Program-made: the position numbers and the translations under genes
In this document: positions 4,788-5,456 of the stretch, in pieces
Numbering within the stretch: the first letter of the stretch is position 1
Layout: each line of letters starts with the position of its first letter
Notes under the pieces: model-generated
Told to the model about the DNA's origin: nothing
Database searches by the model: none
What the model saw: only the letters and a program-made list of their open reading frames with translations
NCBI GenBank assembly: GCA_963642145.1
Contig: CAVIFU010000074.1
Location: 1 to 5,456 of the forward strand
Source of the DNA: Stercoripulliclostridium_A sp963642145
GTDB lineage: Bacteria; Bacillota; Clostridia; Christensenellales; DTU072
Reading direction: 5' to 3'
DNA: 5,456 nucleotides

Positions 4788-4949
4788 ATGGACACCGAAA
4801 AGAAAACTCCGTTAACGGAAGAAGAGCTCAAAAAAGCCAAGGCGGAAGCCGAACGCAAGCGCAAAGCACGCCTCAAAGCACAAGCGGAAAAGAACAAGTA
4901 TTTCGAATTCTACGACGACGTGAAACACGACGGGAATAAGGAGTGGTAG
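4788..4949 (+). CDS. Small highly charged protein, 53 residues
   Basis: An ATG two bases after the yhbY stop opens a 53-codon frame ending in TAG at 4947-4949. Residues 8-37 are a very charged helix rich in Glu, Lys, Arg and Ala (LTEEELKKAKAEAERKRKA and onward), likely a single helix or coiled coil. The tail Y38-FEFYDDV and HDGNKEW is more acidic and aromatic. No convincing ribosome binding site is present, so translation probably depends on coupling to yhbY. No family is recognised. In favour of it being real are the exact operon spacing, same strand, and a composition very unlike random sequence. A chance frame cannot be excluded at this length. Confidence 0.65.
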   Translation: MDTEKKTPLTEEELKKAKAEAERKRKARLKAQAEKNKYFEFYDDVKHDGNKEW

Positions 4950-4970
4950 CTTATACACCGCGCCTACGCG

Positions 4971-5050
4971 CCGTATTTACGGGTGATTTACGCCGTTAAA
5001 AACCCAATATATTATTACCCTCCATACAGCAATAGTGCTCCTAAGGCATA
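4971..5050 (+). repeat. 80 bp direct repeat, copy A
   Basis: Positions 4971-5050 match 5168-5247 without gaps at 70 of 80 bases. The first 33 and last 19 bases are identical; all changes lie in the middle. The repeat begins with the inverted repeat CCGTA-TT-TACGG, contains GGTGATTTAC (related to the GGTGATATAC of the array downstream), and includes GCCGTTAAAAAC at 4992-5003. An exact inverted copy of that 12-mer follows at 5066-5077. There is no ORF here, and 4950-5456 as a whole holds no gene I can support. Confidence 0.85.
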
Positions 5051-5077
5051 AGGTAAAAAGAAAAAGTTTTTAACGGC
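4992..5077. repeat. 12 bp perfect inverted repeat, outer pair
   Basis: GCCGTTAAAAAC (4992-5003) and GTTTTTAACGGC (5066-5077) are exact reverse complements 62 bp apart. The right arm abuts the second inverted repeat at 5078. The left arm also belongs to the 80 bp repeat and recurs at 5189-5200, so the right arm could pair with either copy. Confidence 0.75.
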
Positions 5078-5134
5078 TTTTGCAAAAACGTCGACTACCG
5101 TACGTCAGTACGCCTACGCTCCGTTTTTGCAAAA
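5078..5134. repeat. 13 bp perfect inverted repeat enclosing a small hairpin
   Basis: TTTTGCAAAAACG (5078-5090) pairs exactly with CGTTTTTGCAAAA (5122-5134) around a 31-nt loop. The loop holds a smaller hairpin, CGTAC-GTCA-GTACG (5099-5112). A further short pair, CTACG-GCG-CGTAG, follows at 5147-5159. A transcript across this stretch could form a stacked stem. It lacks a clean terminator T-tail, so no function is assigned. Confidence 0.75.
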
Positions 5135-5167
5135 AATCCCTCCGTTCTACGGCGCGTAGCCGATATT

Positions 5168-5247
5168 CCGTATTTACGGGTGATTTACGCCGTTAAAAAC
5201 TAAATGTATTATAGCCCTCCGCACTACGATAGTGCTCCTAAGGCATA
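5168..5247 (+). repeat. 80 bp direct repeat, copy B
   Basis: This is the second copy of the repeat at 4971-5050 (70 of 80 identical, same orientation). It ends two bases before the first unit of the GGTGATATAC array, with the shared end TAAGGCATA running into CGGGTGATATAC. It carries GCCGTTAAAAAC at 5189-5200. It probably belongs to the same repeat system as the array and may mark its left edge. Confidence 0.85.
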
Positions 5248-5249
5248 CG

Positions 5250-5456
5250 GGTGATATACACTGCCTGACGGCAGCGGTGATATACGCAAGCGGTGCTTGC
5301 GGTGATATACACGCCCGATGGGCGCGGTGATATACATCGCCTACGGCGACGGTGATATACGCAAGCGGTGCTTGCGGTGATATACACTGCCTGACGGCAG
5401 CGGTGATATACACGACACTTCGTGTCGCGGTGATATACATCGCCTACGGCGACGGT
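5250..5456. repeat. Array of GGTGATATAC plus variable-hairpin units
   Basis: Eight full units of 25-27 bp lie head to tail, with no spacer, at 5250-5275, 5276-5300, 5301-5325, 5326-5350, 5351-5375, 5376-5401, 5402-5428 and 5429-5453, and a ninth begins at 5454. Every unit starts with GGTGATATAC, unchanged. It is followed by a perfect hairpin of differing sequence: CTGCC-TGAC-GGCAG (A), GCAAGC-GGT-GCTTGC (B), CGCCC-GAT-GGGCG (C), TCGCC-TAC-GGCGA (D), CGACAC-TTC-GTGTCG (E). Order is A B C D B A E D. The constant part also forms the near-palindrome GTG-ATATA-CAC when followed by AC. Both arms of each stem change together, so pairing rather than sequence appears to be conserved. The array runs off the window. 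It is not a CRISPR: units are too short and the variable part is self-complementary. Confidence 0.9.

Noticed and set aside
5174..5440. 88-residue minus-strand ORF with YIT and YH repeats
   Set aside because: It is a translation of the GGTGATATAC hairpin array. The periodic protein follows only from the DNA repeat, and there is no ribosome binding site.
5250..5456. CRISPR array
   Set aside because: The constant part is only 10 bp, the variable parts are 15-17 bp and self-complementary, and several are reused. No cas genes are in the window.

Overview
The window looks like chromosomal DNA of a moderately low-GC Firmicute, probably an uncultured gut-type clostridium. This is inferred from strong AGGAGG-type ribosome binding sites, SigA-like extended -10 promoters, a Clostridia-style macrodomain plus HTH protein, and a Clostridia-style GNAT acetyltransferase. 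No gene here fixes a species. Two repeat-rich noncoding blocks flank a compact set of ordinary genes.

Left block (1-600, with an outlier at 1169-1233): the window opens in the last bases of an apparent tRNA 3' end, followed by a terminator hairpin. A second copy of the same unit carries a tRNA-Asn(GTT) gene cut into three pieces by two 97-98 bp copies of one short element, one in the D arm and one in the T loop. The tRNA tail, terminator and following hairpin recur almost identically at 372-442. A 65 bp part of this region recurs again at 1169-1233, so the acetyltransferase gene sits between direct repeats.

Middle block (531-3702): a GNAT acetyltransferase has its own extended -10 promoter. 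Next comes a polytopic membrane protein of unknown function whose promoter lies so close to the start that its mRNA may be leaderless. Convergent to it is a macrodomain protein with a C-terminal XRE-like helix-turn-helix domain. The intergenic region at 3400-3702 holds two divergent promoters, a cluster of TTGCA motifs and a pair of overlapping leader hairpins.

Operon (3703-4949): four tightly spaced genes on the + strand encode a six-helix DUF308/HdeD-like membrane protein, an ABM-fold (antibiotic biosynthesis monooxygenase-like) small protein, the YhbY ribosome-assembly RNA-binding protein, and a 53-residue highly charged protein.

Right block (4950-5456) has no credible gene. It holds two 80 bp direct repeats, nested inverted repeats, and at the edge an array of eight 25-27 bp units. 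Each unit is a constant GGTGATATAC followed by a different perfect hairpin, and the unit order is A B C D B A E D. The array continues past the window. It and the doubly interrupted tRNA are the most unusual features seen.
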